A DNA stretch of 64,000 bases from contig NZ_JAPFGD010000003.1 of the NCBI RefSeq assembly GCF_027257175.1, positions 270,865 through 334,864 of the forward strand, read 5' to 3'. The notes below the pieces were generated by a model. That model had not been told where the DNA came from. It searched no databases and was given only the letters and a program-made list of their open reading frames with translations. This document shows, piece after piece, positions 26,178-34,294 of this stretch. Numbering within the stretch: the stretch's first letter is position 1; each line of letters starts with the position of its first letter. The position numbers were made by a program, and so were the translations under genes. This stretch comes from Castellaniella sp. S9 (GTDB lineage Bacteria; Pseudomonadota; Gammaproteobacteria; Burkholderiales; Burkholderiaceae_B).

Positions 26178-26988
26178 GCATTCGGGCAATATCGGGATAG
26201 CTGACCGCCTCTTCGCCGAACGTGAACGTGCCCTGCTCCAGCACCTCGCGGCTGGCGCGCAGGAAGGCCCCCAGCGCCGCACGGCTGAGCGCGCTGCCCA
26301 CGCTGATGCGCCGCACCCCCATCGCCGACAGCTCGGCCACGCTGAAAGCCATCCCGGGCGCGCCCATCAGCACATTGACCGGCCGGTCGACCGAGCGCAC
26401 CACCGCCTCGATCTCGTCGCGCGTGCGCAGGCCCGGCGCATACAGCACGTCGGCGCCGGCCTCCTGGTAGGCCTGCAGGCGGCGGATCGTATCCCCCAGG
26501 TCGGGGCGCCCGTGCAGATAGTTTTCCGCGCGCGCCGTCAGAGTGAACGGGAACGGCAGGCCGCGCACAGCCTCGACCGCGGCCTGGACGCGCTCCACAG
26601 CCCGGGACAGGTCCTGGATCGGCGCATCCGCATCGTCCGAGGCATCCTCGATCGAGGCCCCCACCAGGCCGGTTTCGGCCGCCAGCCGATAGGTCTGCGC
26701 CACACCCTCGGGCGTATCGGCGAAACCGTTTTCCAGGTCGGCGCTGACGGGCAGGTCCGTGGCGCGAACCAGTTCGGCCACGTGCGCCAGCATGCGATCC
26801 CGCCCCACCCGCATGTCCGGCACACCCAGGGTGTAGGCGTAGCCGGCGCTGGTGGTGGCCAGCGCCTCGAACCCCATGTCGGCCAGCAGGCGGGCCGTGC
26901 CGACATCCCAGGGGTTGGGGATGACGAACGCCTGGTCTCGTTCATGCAAGGCGCGGAATGCGCGGGCTTTGTCCGCTTGAGAAATCAT
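26164..26988 (-). CDS. Isocitrate lyase/phosphoenolpyruvate mutase family protein
   Basis: This 274-residue TIM-barrel protein belongs to the PEP mutase/isocitrate lyase superfamily (PF13714-like). Signatures are [40 protein letters not shown] (metal-site aspartate and glutamate), GASIEDAS and [12 protein letters not shown]. The loop cysteine typical of lyases (KKCGH) is absent, so it is not isocitrate or methylisocitrate lyase. Proteins of this subgroup act on oxaloacetate-like or phosphonate substrates and most are uncharacterised. The 3' end overlaps gor by 14 bases in convergent orientation. Confidence 0.85.
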   Translation of the reverse strand: MISQADKARAFRALHERDQAFVIPNPWDVGTARLLADMGFEALATTSAGYAYTLGVPDMRVGRDRMLAHVAELVRATDLPVSADLENGFADTPEGVAQTYRLAAETGLVGASIEDASDDADAPIQDLSRAVERVQAAVEAVRGLPFPFTLTARAENYLHGRPDLGDTIRRLQAYQEAGADVLYAPGLRTRDEIEAVVRSVDRPVNVLMGAPGMAFSVAELSAMGVRRISVGSALSRAALGAFLRASREVLEQGTFTFGEEAVSYPDIARMLSAW

Positions 26989-27078
26989 GAGTCGGCTCTG
27001 ACGATGAATGATTCATGCAGTATAGGGCAGAGGCCGACGAACGACTGTCGGGGTTCCTGGCATGCCCTTCCCATGCCT

Positions 27079-28026
27079 CTAGCGTTGCAGAAAATCGCTG
27101 ATGAGCGCCCCAGCTTGCTCGATGGCAGCATCACTATTCAAGCCATTCCTTCCAGAAAAATGGGGTACGACAGCCAGCTTTCGGCCATCGAACTGGCTTA
27201 AATAGATCTTCTTCCTATACCCGTTTATAAGGATTTCATGATATTCAGACTCAAGGTCGTAACCGAATACGGATAAGGCAAAATCTGTCCGGAAGGAGTT
27301 GCCCACACCGATAAACAGCTTGGGCTGATGCTCGTCAACCCAGTTCTTGATGGCCGGCCAACGATATTGTGCGCACCATGCCTGGTATTCAGCCTTACTC
27401 GTCAGCCCCGTTTCCTCCACTGCATCCTCAGGCCAATGAGCAAGGTCAGTGCAGGCGTATGGATACAGATTGCCCTTGAAGTAACCGCTGGAACCCCGTT
27501 CGAACGGCCGACGCTCGAATGCGAATTCACGATATCGCGAGACTGGAATGCCATCAATGGCAGCGAACAATTTAAATGCCTTGCGGTTATACACCCATCC
27601 CAGTTGAGTCTCCACGGAATAGCCATCATCCTCTTGGCCGGAGGGTGATTCAGCGCGTTTCTGATCACGTTTTGACCACCCAGGCTCCAGACCAAAGAGC
27701 CAGATCGTTGGGGATGTCGCATTACCCGCATCGCCGCCTTCGCAGCCATAGAACTTGTCCAGCATCTCAATCAAGTTGGGGTTCATGTGTGCCTGCATTG
27801 AGTGGTTCCTCCTGTACGAACTCGTAAGTTGACGGCCCCCCAAAGGCATCAAAGAGGTGACAATACCGTCCGCTTCGAGCCGCTCCATCAGTGACAAAGC
27901 AATGCTGTAACCGATCCGCAAATGGCGTTGAATCAGCGAGATCGACACGGACTGTCTTTGAATGACGATGGTTTTGGCCTGCTCATACCATTCGTCGGCT
28001 GTATGATCGATCGAAGGTTCTTGCAT
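27079..28026 (-). CDS. FtsK-gamma winged-helix protein with a uracil-DNA-glycosylase-like C-terminal domain
   Basis: This 315-residue protein has an unusual make-up. Residues about 11-66 match the FtsK gamma winged helix (EWYEQAKTIVIQRQSVSISL, then IQRHLRIGYSIALSLMERLEA), the DNA-sequence-reading domain of the FtsK translocase. No translocase motor is present. The rest (about 90-315) contains TIWLFGLEPGWS, GNLYPYACTDLAHW, LFIGVGNSFRTDF and AVVPHFSGRNGLNSD. These resemble in order the G-x-x-P-G loop, core strands and the H-x-S-G-x-N-type loop of the uracil-DNA-glycosylase superfamily. AGGAG precedes the ATG. It is the last gene of a three-gene cassette with a WYL regulator and a tandem AAA+ ATPase. 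The fold assignment of the C-terminus is inference. Confidence 0.7.
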   Translation of the reverse strand: MQEPSIDHTADEWYEQAKTIVIQRQSVSISLIQRHLRIGYSIALSLMERLEADGIVTSLMPLGGRQLTSSYRRNHSMQAHMNPNLIEMLDKFYGCEGGDAGNATSPTIWLFGLEPGWSKRDQKRAESPSGQEDDGYSVETQLGWVYNRKAFKLFAAIDGIPVSRYREFAFERRPFERGSSGYFKGNLYPYACTDLAHWPEDAVEETGLTSKAEYQAWCAQYRWPAIKNWVDEHQPKLFIGVGNSFRTDFALSVFGYDLESEYHEILINGYRKKIYLSQFDGRKLAVVPHFSGRNGLNSDAAIEQAGALISDFLQR

Positions 28027-28082
28027 AGTCCGCTCCTGTTGATGATTGAGGTGCCGGCGGTTATGCCATCTGCCGCCTTAGG

Positions 28083-29039
28083 TTAACATCGCCGCTGGAT
28101 ATCCCAGATTGCATCACCGAATCCGCGCAGCCACCACTCCAGCATGGCGCTATCCACGACGGACGCAGTAATGCCAAGAGAGCCATCCCGATGTCGGACC
28201 ACCTTCTGGTCCACGGATAGCGGCGACTCGATCAGGTGTTGGCCAGCATCGTGAGTGATATGGAAGCTCAAGCGCACTTTCTCACCATCACCAAAACCAA
28301 AACGCCCATCGTCGTCATATTGCTTCAGGTCGAAATCCTTGGGGCGCTCGAACGCAAGCGTCGACATCCGTGCACTGATGATGCGATGCAATGCAAGATT
28401 GCGTTCATTGTCAAAACCACGATAACGACAAACAAGATACAGACGCGGCCCCTGCTGCACGAGTCCCAGCGGCATGACATCGACGGTACTACGCCAGCCG
28501 CTGGCATTCTGGTAGTCCAGATACAACCAGCGATTGGCAAATAGTGCATCGCTGACGACTTCAAAGACCTCCGGCTCGATCCTGGGCGGCAGCAGGGGTT
28601 GACTGGTGGCGACCACTCGCACCTTGCTTGGCCACTCCCGCTCAAGCCGAGCATCACCATCAGGACCAAGATTACGCCTGGCTTGGTGAAAGAAGCCCTC
28701 CATGGACTTCATCAGGCGGGGCGGCAGAAAATGCTTCAAGTGGTCTTCCGCCAACTGGAGCAACAGTGACTCTTGCGGTGTGAGAGTGGGGACCGCCAAG
28801 ACCCGGGCGCGGTCCAGCCACCGATATCCGTAGGGTTTGCTGCGATCATCGCACTCGATCTCGAAATGCTCACTGAGCATCTTCATCTGTCGCTGAATGG
28901 TGCGCAAGTCACGATATATCCCGGCCTCCTCGAGCTGTCGGTGTAGCTCGTTGACCGTCACCTTGCGGCCACGCGGAATACGACGCAACAACTCAACCGC
29001 CAACAGGGCGGTCTCGAGAGTGTCAGAGCGCTTTGCCAT
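28083..29039 (-). CDS. WYL-domain transcriptional regulator
   Basis: This 318-residue protein has an N-terminal winged helix (about residues 8-70: TLETALLAVELLRRIPRGR, YRDLRTIQRQMKMLSEHF). A WYL ligand-binding domain follows at about residues 160-240, with WLYLDYQN, VMPLGLVQQGPRLYLVCRY and NLALHRI. A WCX-like C-terminal part covers about 245-318. WYL regulators sense nucleotides or other negatively charged ligands and often control DNA-repair or phage-defence genes. The ATG is preceded by AAAGGA. It sits between the tandem AAA+ ATPase gene (42 bases) and the FtsK-gamma/UDG-like gene (56 bases), all on the same strand, so it probably regulates this cassette. Confidence 0.88.
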   Translation of the reverse strand: MAKRSDTLETALLAVELLRRIPRGRKVTVNELHRQLEEAGIYRDLRTIQRQMKMLSEHFEIECDDRSKPYGYRWLDRARVLAVPTLTPQESLLLQLAEDHLKHFLPPRLMKSMEGFFHQARRNLGPDGDARLEREWPSKVRVVATSQPLLPPRIEPEVFEVVSDALFANRWLYLDYQNASGWRSTVDVMPLGLVQQGPRLYLVCRYRGFDNERNLALHRIISARMSTLAFERPKDFDLKQYDDDGRFGFGDGEKVRLSFHITHDAGQHLIESPLSVDQKVVRHRDGSLGITASVVDSAMLEWWLRGFGDAIWDIQRRC

Positions 29040-29081
29040 CGCCGAATCCTTTGTTCAATATAGAACCCCTCAGACCCACAA

Positions 29082-31172
29082 TCACAGAAACCCCATGGAT
29101 TGCCGAACCCCCTCTTTCATAGCACATTCGGCTTCCAACGCCGACAACAAGGCGGCTGCGGACTTCAGCGGGCGGAATCGGTGCTGCCGCAGAACAACCG
29201 TGAAATCACCGGGCGTCAGTTGATGCAGGCGCGCGATTCTGGCCTGTTCCGCAGCCATCGGCGGCGCCAAAAAAAGCACCTCGCAAACGCGACACAGTAG
29301 CTTCCACGCTTGGTCGCCACGCAGAAAGTCGAACTTCACTTTCAGATCGAATCGACGCAAGGCGGCCTGATCCAGCCCCTGCATCAGATTTGTCGTGGCG
29401 ATGAACACACCTGAAAAAGACTCGGTCTGGGTCAACACCTCGTTGACCAGGCGGGTCTCCCACCCCAATCGCGCATCGCGCCGATCCATCAGAAAGGTAT
29501 CGATCTCGTCAATCAGCAGGATGGCCCCTTCGGTTTCCGCCTGGCGAAAAGCGCCGGCAATGTTCTTTTCGTTTTCACCCACCCACATTGACATCAGATC
29601 CGAGGCGCGCTTGACCAGCAAGGGGGCGTCAAGCTGCTGCGCCAGCCAACGCCCATACGCCGTCTTGCCGGTGCCGGCCGGCCCGTACAGGCAAAGTCTG
29701 CCCGCACGCGCCGCAATCAATCCCTCCGCAACAACACTCAGATCTGCGTCAGCATGAATGAAGTCCAGATCGTAGGGGCCTGATTGTCTGGCGGGATCAT
29801 GGGACGGCAAGGGCTGGTGGCCCTGAGCCGCCAGCGTATTCGAAATCAGGTACTCGAATGCTGCGCCCGTATTTACCGAACCAAGCTGATCTCGAATCGA
29901 CCGCACAACGGATCCAGCCCTGGTTACGATAGCGGGTGCCAATGTTTCAATGTCGGCGACACGAGACAACGTATCCGCATCGAGCAAATCCGCACAGTTT
30001 TCATGCAGGATCCGCTGGCGCTGTTGCCTGGGAGGCACAGGCACTTCGAACACCAGATCGAAACGGCGGATAAAAGCCGGATCCAGACCGCCGATGGAGT
30101 TGGACAGCCACAAGGTTGGCACGGGATTATCCTCGAGCATGTTGTTGATCCACGCCTTGCGCAACTGCGCCGTGCTTTTGCGGCCAAACGGGCCATCCCC
30201 GTCACTGAATACATCCTCGGCCTCATCAAAAACCAGCATCGCCCGCCTCTGAGAAAAGAAGCTTTGTGCAGCGCGATAAGCACGCAAGCGCTGCTCGCCG
30301 CTGGCTAGTTCTCCGTCAACAGCCTCACTGGCGACTTCGAACAACTCCACGCCCAGCGTCGACGCCAAGGCGCGCGCGAGTTGGGTCTTACCCGTCCCCG
30401 GCGCCCCATGCATGTAAACATTGACGCCGCGCTGCCCACTTGCCATGGCATGGCGCAAGTAAGGGCACAGAATATCCAATGCCAACTGGATGTGCCTGTA
30501 ATTCGACAACTGTAGGCGGCCTGGGCCGACAGCGGACACCATGCCGCGCAGCAGCGCGATCGGATTTGCCTCGGAGGAGACCATCAGATCCGCGAATGTA
30601 TCGGACAGGAGCTTCAGCTTCGTTCGCAAAACGCCTGTGCCCCTATGATCGACCGAGACTAGGCCCGTGCGGGCGAGTACGCTGTTTTCGTCAAGCGCGC
30701 TACGGACAACGGATTCAGGCAGATCCAGAATAATAGACAGTGTTCTGAACACCTTGATCGACGATAGGCCACCCAGTAAGTCAGCTGCGTCATCCAGCAC
30801 GCGCTCGCTGTGCAGCGTCACGGTAAATTCCAGTATCTGGGAATCAGCCTTATCCAACCTCATCAAGCCGGATAGTTTCTGGACATTCCCGCGCAAACGA
30901 GTTGGCAGCACCGCCTTGGCACTTTGCTGTTCCGCCGTGCGATGCAATTGCCGCAATTCAGACAGCACCGCCCCCGCGTCGAAACTGTTGTCAGGTTGCT
31001 CGATCCAGTGCTCAAGACCAATGGATGCCGCCACACCGTCGTCCGCGAAACTTTGCGGCGCCACGAAATTGCGATGTGCGCCCAAAGGAACCAGAATCCG
31101 CAACAGCCACAGGCGCACTATCGCATCAATGTCAGTGATGTGGCGGATATCTCTGATGTAGTGCCGAAGCAT
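29082..31172 (-). CDS. Tandem AAA+ ATPase
   Basis: This 696-residue protein carries two AAA+ modules behind a roughly 230-residue helical N-terminal region that I do not recognise. Module 1 has Walker A GAPGTGKT (256-263), Walker B MLVFDE (312-317) and an arginine finger in RRFD (369-372). Module 2 has Walker A GPAGTGKT (497-504), Walker B ILLIDEID (551-558) and RRFD (606-609). Only module 2 shows a classical aromatic pore loop (MWVGE, 529-533), suggesting it threads a protein substrate. No protease or membrane segment is present, so it may be an unfoldase or remodelling factor. AGGAG precedes the ATG. It is the first gene of the cassette. Confidence 0.87.
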   Translation of the reverse strand: MLRHYIRDIRHITDIDAIVRLWLLRILVPLGAHRNFVAPQSFADDGVAASIGLEHWIEQPDNSFDAGAVLSELRQLHRTAEQQSAKAVLPTRLRGNVQKLSGLMRLDKADSQILEFTVTLHSERVLDDAADLLGGLSSIKVFRTLSIILDLPESVVRSALDENSVLARTGLVSVDHRGTGVLRTKLKLLSDTFADLMVSSEANPIALLRGMVSAVGPGRLQLSNYRHIQLALDILCPYLRHAMASGQRGVNVYMHGAPGTGKTQLARALASTLGVELFEVASEAVDGELASGEQRLRAYRAAQSFFSQRRAMLVFDEAEDVFSDGDGPFGRKSTAQLRKAWINNMLEDNPVPTLWLSNSIGGLDPAFIRRFDLVFEVPVPPRQQRQRILHENCADLLDADTLSRVADIETLAPAIVTRAGSVVRSIRDQLGSVNTGAAFEYLISNTLAAQGHQPLPSHDPARQSGPYDLDFIHADADLSVVAEGLIAARAGRLCLYGPAGTGKTAYGRWLAQQLDAPLLVKRASDLMSMWVGENEKNIAGAFRQAETEGAILLIDEIDTFLMDRRDARLGWETRLVNEVLTQTESFSGVFIATTNLMQGLDQAALRRFDLKVKFDFLRGDQAWKLLCRVCEVLFLAPPMAAEQARIARLHQLTPGDFTVVLRQHRFRPLKSAAALLSALEAECAMKEGVRQSMGFL

Positions 31173-31215
31173 GGCGAATTCTCCTGGCTGGGAATCACCA
31201 TGATATGGATCACTG

Positions 31216-31230
31216 CGACATTATGTGTCG
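31216..31230. promoter_or_regulatory. Inverted repeat upstream of the AAA+/WYL/UDG-like cassette (possible operator)
   Basis: The sequence CGACA, five bases, TGTCG forms a perfect 5-bp inverted repeat about 44 bases upstream of the ATPase start codon on the minus strand. A CATAAT element that could serve as a -10 overlaps it on that strand. It is a plausible site for the cassette's WYL regulator. The arms are short, so chance occurrence is possible. Confidence 0.25.
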
Positions 31231-31305
31231 TGCTCGGACGCACCTGCCTGGTGTGCCTCACGTATATTCATGGTTGAAAAACACGGCCCCAATGTGGAGA
31301 CCACG

Positions 31306-32355
31306 ATGCACGCCCAATTCATCCAGGGACACGCCTTCGGCGATTCCACCGTCCTGTCTCTGCAATCCGAGACACTGGGGAACCCTGGTCCCGATCAACT
31401 GCTGGTGCGCCACACGGCGATCGGCATCAATTTCATCGACATCCTGCAGCGGCGCGGGGACCTGGCGCCCGACCTGCCCTATCGCCTCGGCCTGGAGGCG
31501 GCCGGCGAGGTGCTGGCCGTGGGCGCCGACGTGCAAGGGTTCAACCCTGGGGACCGGATCGTCTATGCCGGGGGCCCGATGGGGGCGTATGCCGAGGCAC
31601 GGCTGCTGCCGGCGGCGCGCGCAGTGCGCCTGCCCGATCACGTCGACGACCGGACGGCGGCGGCGATCTTCTTCAAGGGACTGACGGCGGATTACCTGGT
31701 TCATCGCCTGCGCCCCATCGCGCCCGGCGATGCCGTCCTGTTCACCGCGGCCGTGGGCGGCGTCGGCCAGTTGGCCGTGCCGATGCTGAAACAGGCCGGC
31801 GCCACGGTCATCGGCACCGTGGGCAGCCCCGACAAGGTCGACGCCGCGCGAGCCATCGGCTGCGATCATGTCCTGGTGCTGCCGGTCGGCGTTGACCAGG
31901 GGGTCGCTCAGATCAGGCAGTGGCTGAGCGGGCAAGGCGTCCAGATTGCCTACGACTCCATTGGCCGCGCGACCGTCGATCTGTCACTGGCCGCACTGGC
32001 CCGGTTCGGCCTGCTGGTCAGTTATGGCTGGGCCTCGGGCGAGGTCGACCCGGTTCCGCTTGCGCGCCTGCGCCAGATGGGGTCGCTGTTCGTGACGCGG
32101 CCCACCATCGGCGACTACACGGCCAGCCGCGACGACCTGGAGGCGGGCGCCCAGCGGGTTTTCGACGCGCTGCGAAAAGGCGTGATCCATGCGCGAATCC
32201 ACGCCGCCCTGCCCTTGAGCAGGGCCGGCGAGGCGCACCGGATGATCGAAAGCCGGGCGACCCAGGGGTCGGTCATTTTGACGACGGGGGATCGTAGTCA
32301 TGCAGGCAGAGGGGGGATTTGCGCACCGGGCGGCCGCGCCAGCGCGCCGGGTTAG
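31306..32355 (+). CDS. NADPH:quinone oxidoreductase, zinc-independent MDR family
   Basis: This 349-residue medium-chain dehydrogenase/reductase resembles Qor, which reduces quinones with NADPH. Signatures are GINFIDILQRRG, LGLEAAGEVLAVG, the glycine-rich nucleotide loop TAAVGGVGQLAVPMLK and the core IAYDSIGRATVDLSL. Structural zinc cysteines are absent, as expected for this branch. GGAG seven bases before the ATG at 31306 supports that start; an ATG at 31270 would add twelve residues. The last 20 or so residues (from about GDRSHAG) are a non-conserved extension. It is divergent from the accessory cassette and has core-like high GC. Confidence 0.88.
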   Translation: MHAQFIQGHAFGDSTVLSLQSETLGNPGPDQLLVRHTAIGINFIDILQRRGDLAPDLPYRLGLEAAGEVLAVGADVQGFNPGDRIVYAGGPMGAYAEARLLPAARAVRLPDHVDDRTAAAIFFKGLTADYLVHRLRPIAPGDAVLFTAAVGGVGQLAVPMLKQAGATVIGTVGSPDKVDAARAIGCDHVLVLPVGVDQGVAQIRQWLSGQGVQIAYDSIGRATVDLSLAALARFGLLVSYGWASGEVDPVPLARLRQMGSLFVTRPTIGDYTASRDDLEAGAQRVFDALRKGVIHARIHAALPLSRAGEAHRMIESRATQGSVILTTGDRSHAGRGGICAPGGRASAPG

Positions 32356-32386
32356 CTTGCCTGGCCGCTTACGTCAATGGAATCGT

Positions 32387-32872
32387 TTAAGCGTGCGCGG
32401 TAGCGGCCAGTATGGCCTCCTTGGTTTCCTTCATAGGCGCTTCTAGATCCCGTAGGTCAATGTCTTTCTTTACCACCTTGGGGAACAATTCATCCTCTTC
32501 TTCGGTGATGTGGTGGTTGGTATATTCTCCGAGTACTGTGAAGTGTGCGTCAAACATTTCATCAGTAGGTTTCATCGTTTGAAGTTGGGCTATGAGATCC
32601 TTTGCGCTGGCATGTTCCACCTTCGCTTCGTTGAGCAGGCTACCAAACTCTTTGGGGTCCGCCTCCCGCAGCAAAGGATAAAAATGCTGTTCCTCGATCT
32701 CAGTGTGCGCCGTTAGTGCTGCACAGGCCCGTTGGGCGATCTGCTTCTTTTGAGCGTCATCTTTAGCGGACTCAAATTCCTTGAACAGCTTTTGCGCTTC
32801 GCGATGATCATCGATCAACATGCCCAGCACACTTCGCTGCGCTGTAGGAACGTGCGTTTTATTCATAGCCAT
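32387..32872 (-). CDS. Hemerythrin-like (HHE cation-binding) domain protein
   Basis: This 161-residue helical protein has the pattern of hemerythrin-like di-iron proteins: LIDDHREAQKLFKEFE, HTEIEEQHFYPLL, VEHASAKDLIAQL and YTNHHITEEEDELFP. These supply the spaced His and Glu residues expected to bind two iron atoms. Such proteins sense or bind O2, NO or iron, and the exact ligand is not predictable. GGAG at good spacing supports the first of two close ATGs. Base composition is visibly lower in GC than the surrounding genes. It is divergent from the iron-permease-family gene, sharing a 121-base intergenic region, which suggests a small iron- or stress-related module. Confidence 0.9.
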   Translation of the reverse strand: MAMNKTHVPTAQRSVLGMLIDDHREAQKLFKEFESAKDDAQKKQIAQRACAALTAHTEIEEQHFYPLLREADPKEFGSLLNEAKVEHASAKDLIAQLQTMKPTDEMFDAHFTVLGEYTNHHITEEEDELFPKVVKKDIDLRDLEAPMKETKEAILAATAHA

Positions 32873-32993
32873 TATTCTTCTCCCTGAAAAAGGCGTGCCG
32901 TAACCAGCAGTCTGTTTCAGCAAGCGCCGTACCCGCCTGCGTCGGCATGCAATTTGCCACTATCAGAGGAATTTCATCCACGAGAGAAAAATC

Positions 32994-33407
32994 ATGCAAG
33001 AACAATTTCGAAAATGTGCCGAGATCGCCTCCAAGGCTGCGGGGTCGCCCTGGGGATTCTGTATAGCGGTAACGCTTGTTTTGGCGTGGGCAGTGTCGGG
33101 GCCCATTTTTGAATACTCTGATACGTGGCAGCTGGTCATCAATACGTGCACCACGATAGTGACATTTATGATGGTATTCCTGATCCAGAATGCTCAAAAC
33201 AGAGACTCGCTGACCCTGCAGTTGAAACTGGATGAGTTGCTATGTGCAGTGCGAGGCGCCCGCGTGGGAATGATCGATTTGGATCAACTGACAGAGGCGG
33301 ATCTGGCTACGCTGCGCAGAAATTTTCAACAGCTGGCGCACGCAAAGGGGGGCTCGAAAGAACCAGTCGAAAGAAACGAAAACCCCACGGCAGGCAACGC
33401 GCCGTGA
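32994..33407 (+). CDS. Low-affinity iron permease family membrane protein
   Basis: This 137-residue protein matches the bacterial members of the low-affinity iron permease family (PF04120-like). It has two transmembrane helices, about residues 19-41 and 48-68, followed by the hallmark FLIQNAQNRDSLTLQLKLDEL and an acidic amphipathic helix. The bacterial proteins have not been firmly shown to transport iron. A GAGAG site precedes the ATG. It is divergent from the hemerythrin-like gene, shares its low GC and ends 22 bases before the tRNA-Ser gene. Confidence 0.87.
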   Translation: MQEQFRKCAEIASKAAGSPWGFCIAVTLVLAWAVSGPIFEYSDTWQLVINTCTTIVTFMMVFLIQNAQNRDSLTLQLKLDELLCAVRGARVGMIDLDQLTEADLATLRRNFQQLAHAKGGSKEPVERNENPTAGNAP

Positions 33408-33428
33408 ATCTGCAGCAGCGGGGAATTC

Positions 33429-33519
33429 TGGCGGACAGAGGGGGATTCGAACCCCCGATACGCTATTCACGTATACACGCTTTCCAGGCGTGCGCCTTCA
33501 ACCACTCGGCCACCTGTCC
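33429..33519 (-). tRNA. tRNA-Ser (anticodon GGA)
   Basis: The minus strand gives a class II tRNA. The acceptor arm is GGACAGG/TCTGTCC with discriminator G, the D arm contains GTGGCCGAGTGGTTGAAGG, and the anticodon loop CTGGAAA gives GGA. A long variable arm lies around GTATACGTGAATAGCGTAT, and the T arm contains GGGGGTTCGAATCCCCC. CCA is encoded at 33429-33431. Confidence 0.95.
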
Positions 33520-33628
33520 TGATTCGGCCGCAGGACGCAAATCCCGGATGGATCCGAGGGGCCTGGGCGAAAGTCCGCCATTTTAGCAGATCGCCGCCCC
33601 CCATGTCCGGCGCGGTTCGGCCGCCGCT

Positions 33629-34252
33629 TCAGCCGGGCACACCCCCGGCACCCACCATGCGTTCGACGTAGCGCGCCAGCATGTCGACCTCGATGTTGAC
33701 CGGCGAGCCGACGTCCAGGTGGCGCAAGGTGGTGACCTCGACGGTGTGGGGGATCAGGTTGATGTAGGCCTCGGTGCCTTCCTCCTGGTCGACCACGCGA
33801 TTGACGGTGAGGCTGACGCCGTTGACCGCCAGCGAGCCCTTGTAGGCGAGGTACTTGGACAGGTGCGCGGGGACGATGACCCGCAAGTCGAAGGATTCGC
33901 CCACGGCCTCCATGCAGGTCACCTGCCCCACGCCGTCGACGTGGCCCGACACCAGGTGGCCGTCCAGGGAATCGCCCAGGCGCATCGCGTGTTCGAGGTT
34001 GACCTCGCCCGGGCGGTCCAGGCCGCAGGTGCGATCCAGGCTCTCGCGCGAGATGTCGACCTCGAAGGCGCCCTCGTGCAATGCCACCACCGTCATGCAG
34101 GCGCCCTGGACGGCGATCGAATCCCCCAGCCGTGTGCGGTCCAGCGGCAGGCCGCCGGCCTCGATGCGGGCGCGCACGCCGGCCTCGGGCACCTCGCCCA
34201 GCGGGCGCACCTCGGTAATGCGGCCCACGGCCGCCACAATTCCAGTAAACAT
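33629..34252 (-). CDS. ribE: Riboflavin synthase (alpha subunit)
   Basis: This 207-residue enzyme dismutates two 6,7-dimethyl-8-ribityllumazine molecules to riboflavin. It begins with the invariant MFTGIV and has the two internally repeated lumazine-binding barrels, about residues 1-97 and 98-195. Matching signatures are AVQGACMTV in the first and AVNGVSLTVN in the second. It is the last gene of the glyA-nrdR-ribD-ribE run, 42 bases after ribD. The genes ribBA and ribH, often next, are absent; tRNA-Ser follows instead. Confidence 0.96.
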   Translation of the reverse strand: MFTGIVAAVGRITEVRPLGEVPEAGVRARIEAGGLPLDRTRLGDSIAVQGACMTVVALHEGAFEVDISRESLDRTCGLDRPGEVNLEHAMRLGDSLDGHLVSGHVDGVGQVTCMEAVGESFDLRVIVPAHLSKYLAYKGSLAVNGVSLTVNRVVDQEEGTEAYINLIPHTVEVTTLRHLDVGSPVNIEVDMLARYVERMVGAGGVPG

Positions 34253-34294
34253 GGTGATTCCGTCAAAAGAATGAATGGCGGACGCGCCGGGCCC

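Noticed and set aside
26164-26988. Isocitrate or 2-methylisocitrate lyase
   Set aside because: The catalytic KKCGH-type loop is missing and the sequence fits the PEP-mutase-like subgroup instead.
27079-28026. Annotation as DNA translocase FtsK
   Set aside because: Only the gamma winged helix is present; there is no Walker motif or membrane region.
26989-33520. Prophage or integrative element between 27 kb and tRNA-Ser
   Set aside because: No integrase, transposase, phage structural gene or direct repeat of the tRNA 3' end was found; the quinone reductase in the middle has normal high GC.
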